From the NCBI RefSeq assembly GCF_037094685.1, contig NZ_CP146614.1, positions 3,038,001 through 3,102,000 on the forward strand: a stretch of DNA of 64,000 nt, read 5' to 3'. Shown in pieces: positions 44,481 through 53,365 of this stretch (within the stretch, counting starts at the first letter, position 1; each line of letters opens with the position of its first letter). Origin of the DNA: Massilia sp. METH4 (lineage in GTDB: Bacteria; Pseudomonadota; Gammaproteobacteria; Burkholderiales; Burkholderiaceae_D). The translations under genes and the position numbers were made by a program. Below the pieces are notes generated by a model that ran no database searches, was not told the DNA's origin, and worked only from the letters and a program-made list of their open reading frames with translations.

Positions 44481-46112
44481 CTACGCCTTGTCCACGGCGG
44501 CCATCGACATCGCCACCGCCTCTGCCACCTTGATGCCATCCACGCCGGCGGAAAGAATGCCGCCCGCATAACCCGCGCCTTCCCCGGCCGGGAACAGCCC
44601 ACGCGTATTCAGGCTCTGCAAATCGTCGTCCCGCCGCTTGATACGGATCGGCGAGGACGTGCGCGTTTCCAGGCCCGTCAGCACCGCATCGTGCTTGAAG
44701 TAACCGCGCACCTGCTTGTCAAAGGCCGGAAAGGCTTCTCGCAGCGCTTCGACGGCGAAGTCCGGCAGGATCGTCGCCAGATCGGTCAGGTGCACGCCCG
44801 GCTTGTATGAGGGGACCACGGCGCCGAACTCGGTGGACGGACGCCCCGCCACGAAGTCGCCCATCAGCTGGCCGGGTGCGTTGTAGTTCTCGCCGCCCAG
44901 CTTGAACGCCGCTTCTTCCAGGCGGCGCTGGAACTCGATGCCGGCCAGCGGCCCGCCCGGATAATCCTCGGGGCCGATCGACACCACGATTGCGCTGTTG
45001 GCATTGCGCTCGGCGCGCGAATACTGGCTCATGCCGTTCGTGACCACGCGGCCCGGTTCGGACGCCGCCGCCACCACGGTGCCGCCCGGGCACATGCAGA
45101 AGCTGTACACGGCGCGGCCATTCTTCGCGTGGTGCACCAGCTTGTAGTCGGCCGCGCCCAGGATCGGGTGGCCGGCATTCGGGCCGAAACGGCACACGTC
45201 GATCAGCGATTGCGGGTGCTCTACGCGGAAGCCGATCGAGAACGGCTTGGCTTCCACGTACACGCCGCGCTCGTACAGCACCTGGAACGTGTCGCGCGAG
45301 CTGTGGCCGATCGCCAGCACCACGTGATTCGTCGCGATGCGCTCTCCGGAAGCGAGCAGTAGGCCGCGCAGCTGGCGCTCGCCGTTCTTTTCCTCGATGT
45401 CGAAATCGACCACGCGCTGCTCGAAGCGGATCTCGCCGCCCCGCGCGACGATCTCCTCGCGCATCGCTTCCACCATCTTCACGAGGCGGAAGGTGCCGAT
45501 GTGCGGCTTGGAGACGTAGAGGATCTCTTCCGGCGCGCCCGCCTTCACGAATTCGGTCAGCACCTTGCGGCCCAGGTGGCGCGGGTCCTTGATCTGGCTG
45601 TACAGCTTGCCGTCCGAGAACGTACCCGCGCCGCCTTCGCCGTACTGTACGTTCGATTCAGGATTGAGCACGCGCTTGCGCCAGAAGCCGAACGTGTCCT
45701 TCGTGCGCTCCCGTACCGTCTTGCCACGCTCGAGGATGATCGGCTTCAAGCCCATCTGCGCCAGGATCAGGGCGGCGAACAGGCCGCACGGCCCCATGCC
45801 GATCACGACCGGCCGCGGTTGGCGGCCGTCAGGGTTCACGCCCTGGGCCACGAACTTGTATTCCATGTCCGGCGACGGCATCAGGTGAACGTCGCGCGCG
45901 TTGCGGGCGAGCACGGCCGCGTCATCGGTGGTTTCCAGGTCCACGGAATAGATCAGCACGATTTGCGCTTTTTTCCTCGCATCGTAGCTGCGCTTGTACA
46001 CGGTGAATTGCACGAGATCCTCGGCGCCGATTCCCAGGCGTTGCAGGATCGCTTCCTTCAGGGCGGGTTCTTCGTGATTCAGCGGCAGTTTGATTTCGTT
46101 TAGACGGAGCAT
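44481..46112 (-). CDS. FAD-dependent oxidoreductase, YP-type
   Basis: Cytoplasmic 543-residue flavoprotein of the 'FAD-dependent dehydrogenase' family. Two dinucleotide-binding motifs are visible: VVIGMGPCGLFAALILAQMG near residue 103, and the C-terminal GLFPAGEGAGYAGGILSAGVDG. An N-terminal domain (about 1-90) precedes them, as in this family. Conserved QYGEGGAGTFSDGKLYS and MCPGGTVVAAAS segments. Substrate unknown; adjacent genes give no clue. The start at 46112 follows GGAG in reverse; an upstream in-frame codon is less likely. Confidence 0.9.
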   Translation of the reverse strand: MLRLNEIKLPLNHEEPALKEAILQRLGIGAEDLVQFTVYKRSYDARKKAQIVLIYSVDLETTDDAAVLARNARDVHLMPSPDMEYKFVAQGVNPDGRQPRPVVIGMGPCGLFAALILAQMGLKPIILERGKTVRERTKDTFGFWRKRVLNPESNVQYGEGGAGTFSDGKLYSQIKDPRHLGRKVLTEFVKAGAPEEILYVSKPHIGTFRLVKMVEAMREEIVARGGEIRFEQRVVDFDIEEKNGERQLRGLLLASGERIATNHVVLAIGHSSRDTFQVLYERGVYVEAKPFSIGFRVEHPQSLIDVCRFGPNAGHPILGAADYKLVHHAKNGRAVYSFCMCPGGTVVAAASEPGRVVTNGMSQYSRAERNANSAIVVSIGPEDYPGGPLAGIEFQRRLEEAAFKLGGENYNAPGQLMGDFVAGRPSTEFGAVVPSYKPGVHLTDLATILPDFAVEALREAFPAFDKQVRGYFKHDAVLTGLETRTSSPIRIKRRDDDLQSLNTRGLFPAGEGAGYAGGILSAGVDGIKVAEAVAMSMAAVDKA

Positions 46113-46537
46113 GGCAATTCTTCGAGAAGTCGGGCAGGTGCGACGGCGATGGAGGCGGCGCACGGTAACCCTCCATTGTACTCCGACCTCATGGCGCAGT
46201 CAGGCGAACACTGCGTCCCACAATGGTGCACGCCCCGGAACGGACAGGAATCGCACCACATCTGCGCCTTTCTGGATGGTTTCGAGCTCAACTGTTGTAT
46301 CCCAGCCGCAAACCATTCTTTCCGAATTGACACCCCAATTAACCGTATGGTCATATTTGCCATCGGACTGCTGTTGGCTTAGCTCAACGGGTGTTCGGTG
46401 GAGCCGTCCAAAAGGCGGTTCGGCAGGAATTGTTGGGACATATATAAACAGAGCTGTGCCGGTGCTGGCGGATCCGCCAAAACGGTTTCGCCGAAGCTTA
46501 GTTACCGAACAAGCTTATTAAATGAGGAAATACAAGA
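46113..46537. other. 425-bp gap upstream of Oar-like receptor, no gene
   Basis: No supported gene on either strand. GC falls toward the right end. A possible sigma-70 promoter is TTGACA (46327-46332) and TCATAT (46351-46356), spacing 18 bp, which is a poor -10. An ATATATAA tract at about 46440-46447 is also seen. Confidence 0.4.
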
Positions 46538-49500
46538 ATGTTGAGAAAAACTGTTCTGGCCCGTGCGCTCCAGGTAGCGTTCACGGCAGGCGCACTGTCG
46601 TTGGCAGTTGCGCCGACAGTGATGGCGCAGTCGAACGCGGCAGGCGTTGTGTTCGGCAAGGTCGCTCCCGGCACGGGCGACTCGGTGCTCTTAAAGAACA
46701 ACGACACAAACCTGACGCGTACGGCCCCGGTCGATGCCAACGGCAGCTTCCGTGTCACGAGCCTGCCGATCGGTAACTACACCGTTACACTGCAAAAAGG
46801 TGGTAATGCCGCCGGTACGACGCAACTCGAAGTCCTGGCCGGTCAGGGCGTCGAAGCGATCTTCCCCGCCGCTGGCATTACCGCTGTGCAAGTGACGGGC
46901 CGCCGCAGCCGCATCGACGTATCCACGTCCAACAACGGCGCCACCTTCACCGCCAAGGAGCTGGCCCGCCTGCCGATCCAGCCAAGCGTTTCCTCGATCA
47001 TCCAGCTGGCACCGAACACCACCCGCGCCGACTCCCGCTATGCCGCGGGCGCATCGTTCGGCGGTGGCGGCGCTTCCGAGAATGCTTACTACATCAATGG
47101 CTTCCCGGTCACCAACCCGCTGACGCAGCTGGGCGCTTCCGAACTGCCGTTCGGCGCCATCGCGCAGGCACAGGTGCTGACCGGCGGCTTCGGCGCCGAG
47201 TTCGGCCGTTCGGTGGGCGGCGTCGTCAACATCACGACAAAGAGCGGTACGAATACGTGGGAAACGGGTGGCACCGTCAGCATCGAGCCGAGCTCGTGGC
47301 GCGCTAGCTACCGCGACCTGTACTACGGCAACACGGGTGCGGAACTCAACAAGGAAACCGACGGCACGCTGTACCGCCGCTTCAGCAACCGCGAGCGCAC
47401 GGAGAAGATCTACGGCGCCTACGTGGGCGGCCCGATCATCCAGGACAAGCTGTTCATGTTCATCGCGGCCGAACAGCGCAGGGCTGAAGACGACTTCGTG
47501 CTTGGCATCCGCACGGCAGCCAACCTGGACACGTTGGGCTATGAAGAGGACGACGATACGACGACTCGCTACCTGGCCAAGTTCGACTGGAACATTACCG
47601 ACAATCATCGCATCGAAGCGACGTTCATTGGCGACGAGGCGAAGACCGACCGCAAACTGTATGCGTATGACTACGCGACCAACACGCGCGGCAAGCTGAC
47701 CGGCTCGCAAACCTACAAGAACAACGAAGATTACAACCCTTCGGTGGGCGGCGACGTGAAGGTCCTGCGCTACGTCGGCAACATCGGCGAGAACCTGACC
47801 GTGTCCGCGCTGTACGGGGAATCGAAGACGCCGAACTACGCCAAGTATCACGCGGTAGGAGACGCGCCGGGCGACCTGTTCCAGGTCAGCTCGAACAGCA
47901 ACACGCGCTATCCGGGCCTGAACTACTCCAGCCCGCAAGTGCTGAACGGCTTGGTGTCGGCTGGCGAATCCGAGAGCCGCATCCGCTCGAAGCGCCTGGA
48001 CCTGGAATACAAGCTGGGTGACCATACCCTGCGCTTCGGCCTCGACAACAACACGCTGACGTCCGCTAACGCTGGCGACGTGTATGGCGGTGGCGGCTTG
48101 TGGACTTACCAGCGCACGGGCAGCCCGAACACGCCGCGCAACTTCGGCGGGCAAATGGTTACCGTCGCCAGCGGCGGTGGCTTAGGGACACAAGGTTACT
48201 ACGTCACGAAGACACTGTTCAACTCGCTCACCAGCGCCTCGTCGAAACAGGATGCGCAATACCTGGAAGACCGCTGGCAAGTCACGAAGGACGTGCTGGT
48301 CACCGCCGGTATCCGCAAGGAAGGCTTCCAGAACCTGAACGGCGACGGCAAGGTGTTTCTGGAGCCGAAGGACATCATTTCCCCGCGCCTGAACGCATCG
48401 TGGGACGTGAAGGGTGACGCTTCGCTGAAAGTGTTCGGTAGCGCCGGCCGCTATGCGCTGCAGATCCCGACCCGCCTGGCCGTCCGTGGCGCCAGCCGCT
48501 CCACGTTCACCCGCCAGCAGTTCACCTACACGGGTACCGATCAGTTCGGTCTGCCGACCGGCCTGAATCCGATTTCCGGCGTCTACTCGACCAACAACGA
48601 GCTTGGCCAGGAAAAGGACATCAACTCGGTGGCGGCACGCGACATGAAGCCAACCTACCAGGATGAGATCACGCTGGGCTTCGAGCAGGTCATCACCCCG
48701 GCGCTGACCGTTGGTGCCAAGGCGACCTACCGCGACCTGAAGGCGACGATCGACGACCAGTGCGATGCACGTCCGTTCTACGCGTGGGCTGATGCTCGCG
48801 GCATCGATTCCTCCGGCCTGCACTATGGCTGCGCTTCGTTCAATCCAGGCAAGGACAACACGTTCCTGATCGACTTCGCCGGCGACGGCAAGAAGTACGA
48901 AACGGTCACGCTGACGGCGGCCGAGCTGGGCTTCGAGAAAGCCAAGCGTACCTACGCTGCCGTGGACCTGTTCGCCGAGCACCCACTGAGCAACGGCTGG
49001 TATGGCCGCATCAACTACACGTGGTCGCGCAGCCGTGGTAACACGGAAGGCCAGACCCGTTCGGACAATGCACAGACCGACGTAGCCGCGACCTCGACCT
49101 GGGATACGCCTGAGCTGATGGTGGATTCCTACGGCCTCCTGCCGAACCACCGCAAGCACCAGATCAAGGCCTTCGGCTATTACGAAGTCACCCCGGAATG
49201 GATGGTTGGCGGTAACTTCCTGGCTGCTTCCGGCCGTCCGCGCAGCTGCTTCGGTCAGGCTCCGGACATCGACGGCGACTATGACTACGGTTCCGTGTAC
49301 TTCTACTGCGACGGCAAGCGCGCTCCGCGCGGTTCCTACGGCAAGCTGCCTTGGGATGTTCGCCTGGATGCAAACGTGATGTACCGTCCGGCCTTCGTCA
49401 AGGGCCTGACTGTCAAGCTGGACGTGTTCAACGTGTTTAACAAGCAGACCGCGCAAACGATCAGCGAAACGCAGAACGTGGACTACACGACCGACGTGCT

Positions 49501-49579
49501 GCCGACCTACGGTCGCGTGATCAGCTACACGACGCCGCGTGCCGTACGCCTCGGCGTGGAATACAACCACCGCTTCTGA
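46538..49579 (+). CDS. Oar-like TonB-dependent outer-membrane receptor
   Basis: Outer-membrane protein of 1013 residues. Signal peptide about 1-27 (ending VMAQ). An Ig-like carboxypeptidase-regulatory domain (about 30-110) precedes the plug, as in OmpA-related Oar proteins: VTGRRSRIDVSTSN, GGGGASENAYYINGFPVTNPL, GFGAEFGRSVGGVVNITTKSGTN. The barrel ends RAVRLGVEYNHRF with a C-terminal phenylalanine. Codon use looks more AT-rich than neighbouring genes. Substrate unknown; the plug insert points to peptide or adhesin-like roles seen in Oar proteins. Followed by a strong terminator. Confidence 0.92.
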   Translation: MLRKTVLARALQVAFTAGALSLAVAPTVMAQSNAAGVVFGKVAPGTGDSVLLKNNDTNLTRTAPVDANGSFRVTSLPIGNYTVTLQKGGNAAGTTQLEVLAGQGVEAIFPAAGITAVQVTGRRSRIDVSTSNNGATFTAKELARLPIQPSVSSIIQLAPNTTRADSRYAAGASFGGGGASENAYYINGFPVTNPLTQLGASELPFGAIAQAQVLTGGFGAEFGRSVGGVVNITTKSGTNTWETGGTVSIEPSSWRASYRDLYYGNTGAELNKETDGTLYRRFSNRERTEKIYGAYVGGPIIQDKLFMFIAAEQRRAEDDFVLGIRTAANLDTLGYEEDDDTTTRYLAKFDWNITDNHRIEATFIGDEAKTDRKLYAYDYATNTRGKLTGSQTYKNNEDYNPSVGGDVKVLRYVGNIGENLTVSALYGESKTPNYAKYHAVGDAPGDLFQVSSNSNTRYPGLNYSSPQVLNGLVSAGESESRIRSKRLDLEYKLGDHTLRFGLDNNTLTSANAGDVYGGGGLWTYQRTGSPNTPRNFGGQMVTVASGGGLGTQGYYVTKTLFNSLTSASSKQDAQYLEDRWQVTKDVLVTAGIRKEGFQNLNGDGKVFLEPKDIISPRLNASWDVKGDASLKVFGSAGRYALQIPTRLAVRGASRSTFTRQQFTYTGTDQFGLPTGLNPISGVYSTNNELGQEKDINSVAARDMKPTYQDEITLGFEQVITPALTVGAKATYRDLKATIDDQCDARPFYAWADARGIDSSGLHYGCASFNPGKDNTFLIDFAGDGKKYETVTLTAAELGFEKAKRTYAAVDLFAEHPLSNGWYGRINYTWSRSRGNTEGQTRSDNAQTDVAATSTWDTPELMVDSYGLLPNHRKHQIKAFGYYEVTPEWMVGGNFLAASGRPRSCFGQAPDIDGDYDYGSVYFYCDGKRAPRGSYGKLPWDVRLDANVMYRPAFVKGLTVKLDVFNVFNKQTAQTISETQNVDYTTDVLPTYGRVISYTTPRAVRLGVEYNHRF

Positions 49580-49600
49580 TGGTGTGATGTTGTAGTAAGA

Positions 49601-49628
49601 ACGCCGGCGCTCGCGCCGGCGTTTTTTT
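49601..49628 (+). terminator. Intrinsic terminator of Oar-like gene
   Basis: Perfect arms ACGCCGGCGC / GCGCCGGCGT with a 2-base loop, then seven T. It lies about 20 bases past the stop codon. Confidence 0.95.
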
Positions 49629-49715
49629 ATTGGCTGCGCTGGCATACCTGCCATACATACAGCGTGTACATCGGGCGTATTGAATAACAGGCGCACTGCC
49701 TGTTACGCTCTCGCC

Positions 49716-50495
49716 ATGGACAGACTCCCGCCCCCCGCCCAGGCCGCACTCGCCCGCCCCGGCATCATTTCCCCCGCCGAATGGCAAACCCGTGTCGACC
49801 TCGCCGCCTGCTACCGGCTGTGCGCGCTGCAAGGCTGGGACGACGGCATCTACACCCACATCTCCGCCGCCGTGCCGGGCGAGCCGGGCCACTACCTGAT
49901 CAATCCATTCGGCATGCGCTTCGATGAAGTGCGCGCCTCGAACCTGGTGAAGGTCGATGGCGACGGCAATATCGTCGGCCAGTCCCAATACAGTGTGAAC
50001 CGGTCCGGCTTCCGCCTGCACGCCGCCGTGCACAAGGCCCGCCCCGACGCGGCCTGCGTGATGCACCTGCATAACCTCGCTGGCATCGCCGTCGGCATGC
50101 AGAAAGGCGGGCTGCTGCCGCTGTCGCCCTATGCGCTGCGCTTCTACGGCGAACTGGGGTATCACCACTATGAAGGCATCGCGATGATGGAGGACGAGCA
50201 GGAGCGCCTGGTGCGCAACCTGGGCAGCCATCCTGCCATGCTGCTGCGTAACCACGGCACCCTTGCCGTGGGCCGCACGATTCCCGAAGCCTTCGTGCTG
50301 ATGGAAACCCTCGACCGTGCCTGCGAAGCGCAACTCAAGGCGCAGGCAGCCGGCGTGCCGCTGGTCCAGCCGCCGGAAGCGACGTGCATCAAGGCGCATG
50401 CGCAACTGGTGGGCGACGGCGCGCCGGAAGGCGCGCTCGAATGGCCGTCGCTGCTGCGCCGCCTGAACGCGGCCAGCCCGCAATACCGTACCTGA
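49716..50495 (+). CDS. Class II aldolase/adducin family protein
   Basis: Cytoplasmic 259-residue zinc-binding protein of the class II aldolase/adducin family. Zinc and active-site motifs: GNIVGQSQ-like segment, MHLHNLAGIAVG, YHHYEG and RNHGTLAVG with the conserved histidines. Members cleave or epimerise sugar phosphates, or decarboxylate, with varied substrates. The next gene is a tautomerase, suggesting a joint catabolic step. The ATG at 49716 is chosen over a TTG at 49680; ribosome site weak. Confidence 0.9.
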   Translation: MDRLPPPAQAALARPGIISPAEWQTRVDLAACYRLCALQGWDDGIYTHISAAVPGEPGHYLINPFGMRFDEVRASNLVKVDGDGNIVGQSQYSVNRSGFRLHAAVHKARPDAACVMHLHNLAGIAVGMQKGGLLPLSPYALRFYGELGYHHYEGIAMMEDEQERLVRNLGSHPAMLLRNHGTLAVGRTIPEAFVLMETLDRACEAQLKAQAAGVPLVQPPEATCIKAHAQLVGDGAPEGALEWPSLLRRLNAASPQYRT

Positions 50496-50522
50496 TCCTC
50501 AACCCACACAGAAACGAGCACC

Positions 50523-50708
50523 ATGCCAACGATTAACGTCCAACTGTTCGAAGGCCGTACCCCGGAACAAAAGCGCGCCTTCGTGAAGGCCATCACCGAA
50601 GCCACCGTCGAGACGCTGGGCGCCACGCCTGAATCGGTCGACATCATTCTGCATGAGATCAAGCGCGAGCATTGGGCCACGGCGGGCAAGCTGTGGTCCG
50701 AGGAATGA
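50523..50708 (+). CDS. 4-oxalocrotonate tautomerase family protein
   Basis: Small 61-residue enzyme. The catalytic proline P2 (Pro-1 after methionine removal) follows the start: MPTINVQLFEGR, with the arginine at 12. Family members tautomerise enols or dehalogenate; this one's substrate is unknown. It starts 27 bp after the class II aldolase gene, so they are probably cotranscribed. Confidence 0.9.
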   Translation: MPTINVQLFEGRTPEQKRAFVKAITEATVETLGATPESVDIILHEIKREHWATAGKLWSEE

Positions 50709-51160
50709 AGGACGAGTAATTTCGTCCGACGCCAGGCACCGCCTCGGCGCCTTGTATCGTCGCCCCCTGTAGCACTTTCCATCTCTTTCCAAAGCGGCAT
50801 TCCAATACCGTTCTCGCACACGGTTGCGGGATTTCGCTCGATCTTTTTGCCTCGCCGAGCCGTTTTGGGCTCGGCATATCGCTCTCACGTGTTTCCCGGC
50901 TTCTCCGTCGCTTGCTAATCCGTCCAAAGACTCCTACAGTTGAGCATGGTGGATAGGATGCTTGCTCCATCCGTGCCCTTGGCATCGATGCGGATCGCCA
51001 TCGGTCTGCTCGACAATCCAATCGTAGTTCTTCCGATATTTGCCCAGCGACTTGTTCCACGTAGTCGAAATTGCGATCCGAAGAGGTCGTCAGCTCTTGG
51101 CTAGTCTGGTTACGCCAGGTTTGGGCGAGGTGCCGAATCAAACTGCTGCAGGTGAAGATT
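50709..51160. other. 452-bp gap, possible decayed gene
   Basis: No supported gene. A truncated family B core (GCCAGGCACC) is at about 50733-50742. A short plus-strand frame with GLLDNPIVVLP-type residues near 51006 could be gene debris. The GC content drops from here on. Confidence 0.35.
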
Positions 51161-51667
51161 ATGGCTCGACAAACACAATTCTATGTTACTCCCGAGGACA
51201 TCGCGGATATCGAGGCGGCTATTACCTCTCGATGCGGTGACTTTGTCATTGTTCAAATCCGTTCAGAGAGCGCATTTCCAAGGCTCATCGATACAATGAA
51301 TCATGCGGAGAATGCGAAACGTTGGCTGTACTACTTTATCGCCCGGCCGGAGGATGTTTCGAAAATTGTCTTGAATTTCGTTGGTGCCCAGCATTACTGG
51401 GCCATAGATCCCACTATCAACCCTGTCATAGAATTCCATTGCTCGTATCTTGATGGGCAAATCGTGCGGGGAGGGCGCGCCTACTACTCGGCGCGTTACT
51501 ATGATAAAAACGGCGTGGAGAGGTCGAAAGATGAGGAATTTCTCGCATGGGCGGACTGCGTCATGGCGTCAGTTCGATCGAGACTCACGCGGTATCAATC
51601 GAGATACGCAGGGCCTCGACTGAAGTTGCTGTGTGAGAGTGGAGGTAATATCAAGTTCGAGCAGTAG
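51161..51667 (+). CDS. Unrecognised small protein, 168 residues
   Basis: Soluble 168-residue protein without signal peptide or membrane helix. It opens MARQTQFYVTPEDIADIE and has VIEFHCSYLDGQIVRGG and an aromatic-rich middle. No family recognised; composition and lower GC than neighbours suggest it was acquired. The start follows GCAGGTGAAG. It heads an island of four unrecognised genes between the tautomerase and a TonB receptor. Size and context would also fit an immunity-type protein, but no toxin gene is visible. Confidence 0.6.
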   Translation: MARQTQFYVTPEDIADIEAAITSRCGDFVIVQIRSESAFPRLIDTMNHAENAKRWLYYFIARPEDVSKIVLNFVGAQHYWAIDPTINPVIEFHCSYLDGQIVRGGRAYYSARYYDKNGVERSKDEEFLAWADCVMASVRSRLTRYQSRYAGPRLKLLCESGGNIKFEQ

Positions 51668-51865
51668 CCGTGCTTCGAACATGTTGCTTTGTGCTGGGTC
51701 CCAGACAACAAACACGAACTATCGATTGAAATTTCGATGCAGGGATTCTGAGTCGAGCTGAATCCGGTCCAAGCCCCGATCTCGCTGAAGGGAAGCGCGA
51801 CAAGCCGGCTTTGAAGCCCTCGAAAAGATTTGAGCTGAGCTGGGCGGTCGACAAGGACGGGTGAC
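51668..51865. other. 198-bp gap with short open remnant
   Basis: No supported gene. A 43-codon open stretch on the plus strand ends in SWAVDKDG just before the next gene; it lacks an initiation site and looks like debris of a larger gene. Confidence 0.25.
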
Positions 51866-52390
51866 ATGAAAGTGAAGATGGACGATAACGAGAAGTGTAT
51901 TCGCAAGGAATTCTTTCCTGACTTGGACGATGAACTGTGCGAAAAGGACGTATCGAACGTCTTCGGGTTCATCTCCTTGTTCGATCACGTGCTGACCGAG
52001 CGGGAAGCAGGCGAGTGTCAGGTCATGTCTTATTCGATGGCGCTGGAGAATGGGCATCTGGATACATACCTGGCTGGCGAGAGGAAGTTTGTGTCGCTCT
52101 ATACGGCCATGGCGCGTGCAGGGGTGCTTTATAACCATCGGGACGGGGTCTTGCGCCTGGATAGCCAGGATCCCGGACTGATCGATGTTTTCGTCCGAAG
52201 CCTTCGCGAGCAGGAATTCATGGATGTCTATTTTCTTGCTAGTAGCGTCAGACTCGTGGGTGGCTACGATCGGGCCGATATGGTAGTGATGAAGAAAGGC
52301 CCGGGCTGGCAGGAACTGGCATTGCTGGTGGCGGATGCTGGCTTGGCTCTTTGGGAAAGGCGCTTCGCTGGGGTAGCACAAGTTCACTAA
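51866..52390 (+). CDS. Unrecognised small protein, 174 residues
   Basis: Acidic soluble protein of 174 residues, no signal peptide. It opens MKVKMDDNEKCIRKEFFPDLDDELCEKDV and ends with a GWQELALLVADAGLALWERR segment. No family recognised. A 29-codon fragment directly downstream repeats that C-terminal segment, which suggests local duplication and decay. The start follows GACGGGTGAC. Lower GC than the flanking core genes. Confidence 0.6.
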   Translation: MKVKMDDNEKCIRKEFFPDLDDELCEKDVSNVFGFISLFDHVLTEREAGECQVMSYSMALENGHLDTYLAGERKFVSLYTAMARAGVLYNHRDGVLRLDSQDPGLIDVFVRSLREQEFMDVYFLASSVRLVGGYDRADMVVMKKGPGWQELALLVADAGLALWERRFAGVAQVH

Positions 52391-52416
52391 CCTCCGGAAG
52401 AGGGAAATCATCGTGG

Positions 52417-52503
52417 ATGCGCCAGCACAGTAGAAATATGGTAGGGGAATCGGGCTGGCAGGCGCTCGAACTCTTCGTGGCTGAAGCCGGCTTTACTCCG
52501 TAG
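52417..52503 (+). pseudogene. C-terminal fragment related to the preceding gene
   Basis: Short frame of 29 codons (28 residues) ending SGWQALELFVAEAGFTP, clearly similar to the last part of the 174-residue neighbour (GWQELALLVADAGLALW). It is best read as a remnant of a second copy. The fragment has no strong ribosome site and may be untranslated. Confidence 0.55.
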
Positions 52504-52542
52504 GAGTAAAGCAAGGATAGGGACAACAGTCGGGAATAATTC

Positions 52543-53001
52543 ATGGAATTTGAAGTGTTGCGGCCATTCATCAGTGGCGCGTTGGGTGGCGTTCTAGCCG
52601 TCGGCCTGTGTGCTCTTCTTCGACGTTGGGTGCCTGAGGTATGCGGGATCAAAAGCGCTCGCATTCTGGTAGAGGAGAACAGGCTTGCCATCTGGCTTGC
52701 GAATGGATGCTTTGCCTTGGGCTTCGTCTGTGCGTTCGTCCTGTACAGCAGAGGGATTTTTGCGACCTCGGATTGGCGGGGATTCGCAATTGGAGTTGGG
52801 GGAGGCAGTGTTCTTACTATATTGACGCTTTTTATAGTCCCTTTGTTGCTCGGCCGACGACCGAAGGAGGCGTTGGTTGCTTTCTCAATCTCTCATTCGA
52901 CGCCGATCATTCTTCTCTACGGAATTCTCTTCGTAGCGGTTGTTGCATTCGCTGTTGCCTCTGCCTCGGTCGGTGTCTTGCCAATTGCCATCATGAAGTA
53001 G
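52543..53001 (+). CDS. Unrecognised integral membrane protein, 152 residues
   Basis: Protein of 152 residues with about four hydrophobic helices (roughly 8-28, 50-68, 82-103 and 124-148). No conserved motif is recognised. It ends the island of unrecognised genes. GC is low compared with core genes, and no terminator follows. Role unknown. Confidence 0.55.
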   Translation: MEFEVLRPFISGALGGVLAVGLCALLRRWVPEVCGIKSARILVEENRLAIWLANGCFALGFVCAFVLYSRGIFATSDWRGFAIGVGGGSVLTILTLFIVPLLLGRRPKEALVAFSISHSTPIILLYGILFVAVVAFAVASASVGVLPIAIMK

Positions 53002-53365
53002 CGCCGCCGACGCAAGCGTGTTCTATTGAGCAGATTGCCACCTTCCGCAGCGGGAACGATCTGTCCGCAGACGACTTTGGAACACCCGGGTTTGCCACTG
53101 ATACCACTTTCCAGGCAATCTTCAGCCACGCAGAAGGAACAGCAGCCCTATTGTTGCAAGTGTGCTGCATACCAATGTTTTCAATTTGACATTGCATTTC
53201 GAGGCGTGTTTTGATGACGCTTTCGGAAATGAACAACAACAGCCACTGGTCTTCCGAGCGAGTCGTCCCCGCGCAGTTTGCGGGGGCACGATAAACAAAG
53301 CCTTTCCGGCACGGCGATCCCGACGGACCGTCTGCATGGCGAGGCCAGCTCACCAAGGAACCATG
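53002..53365. other. 364-bp gap upstream of TonB receptor
   Basis: No supported gene. TTGACA occurs at 53186-53191 but no convincing -10 follows. A GC-rich hairpin (CCCCGCGCAGTTTGCGGGGG) sits at about 53268-53287. Upstream in-frame codons of the receptor extend to 53162 but lack a signal peptide and were not used. Confidence 0.4.

Noticed and set aside
50659..51141. Minus-strand protein of 160 residues
   Set aside because: It overlaps the end of the tautomerase gene antisense, has no ribosome site and no family pattern.
53162..53362. 67-residue extension of the TonB receptor
   Set aside because: It would bury the signal peptide; the ATG after AAGGA is correct.
50709..53365. Prophage or integrative element
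   Set aside because: No integrase, capsid, tail or conjugation gene; only small unrecognised genes and remnants.
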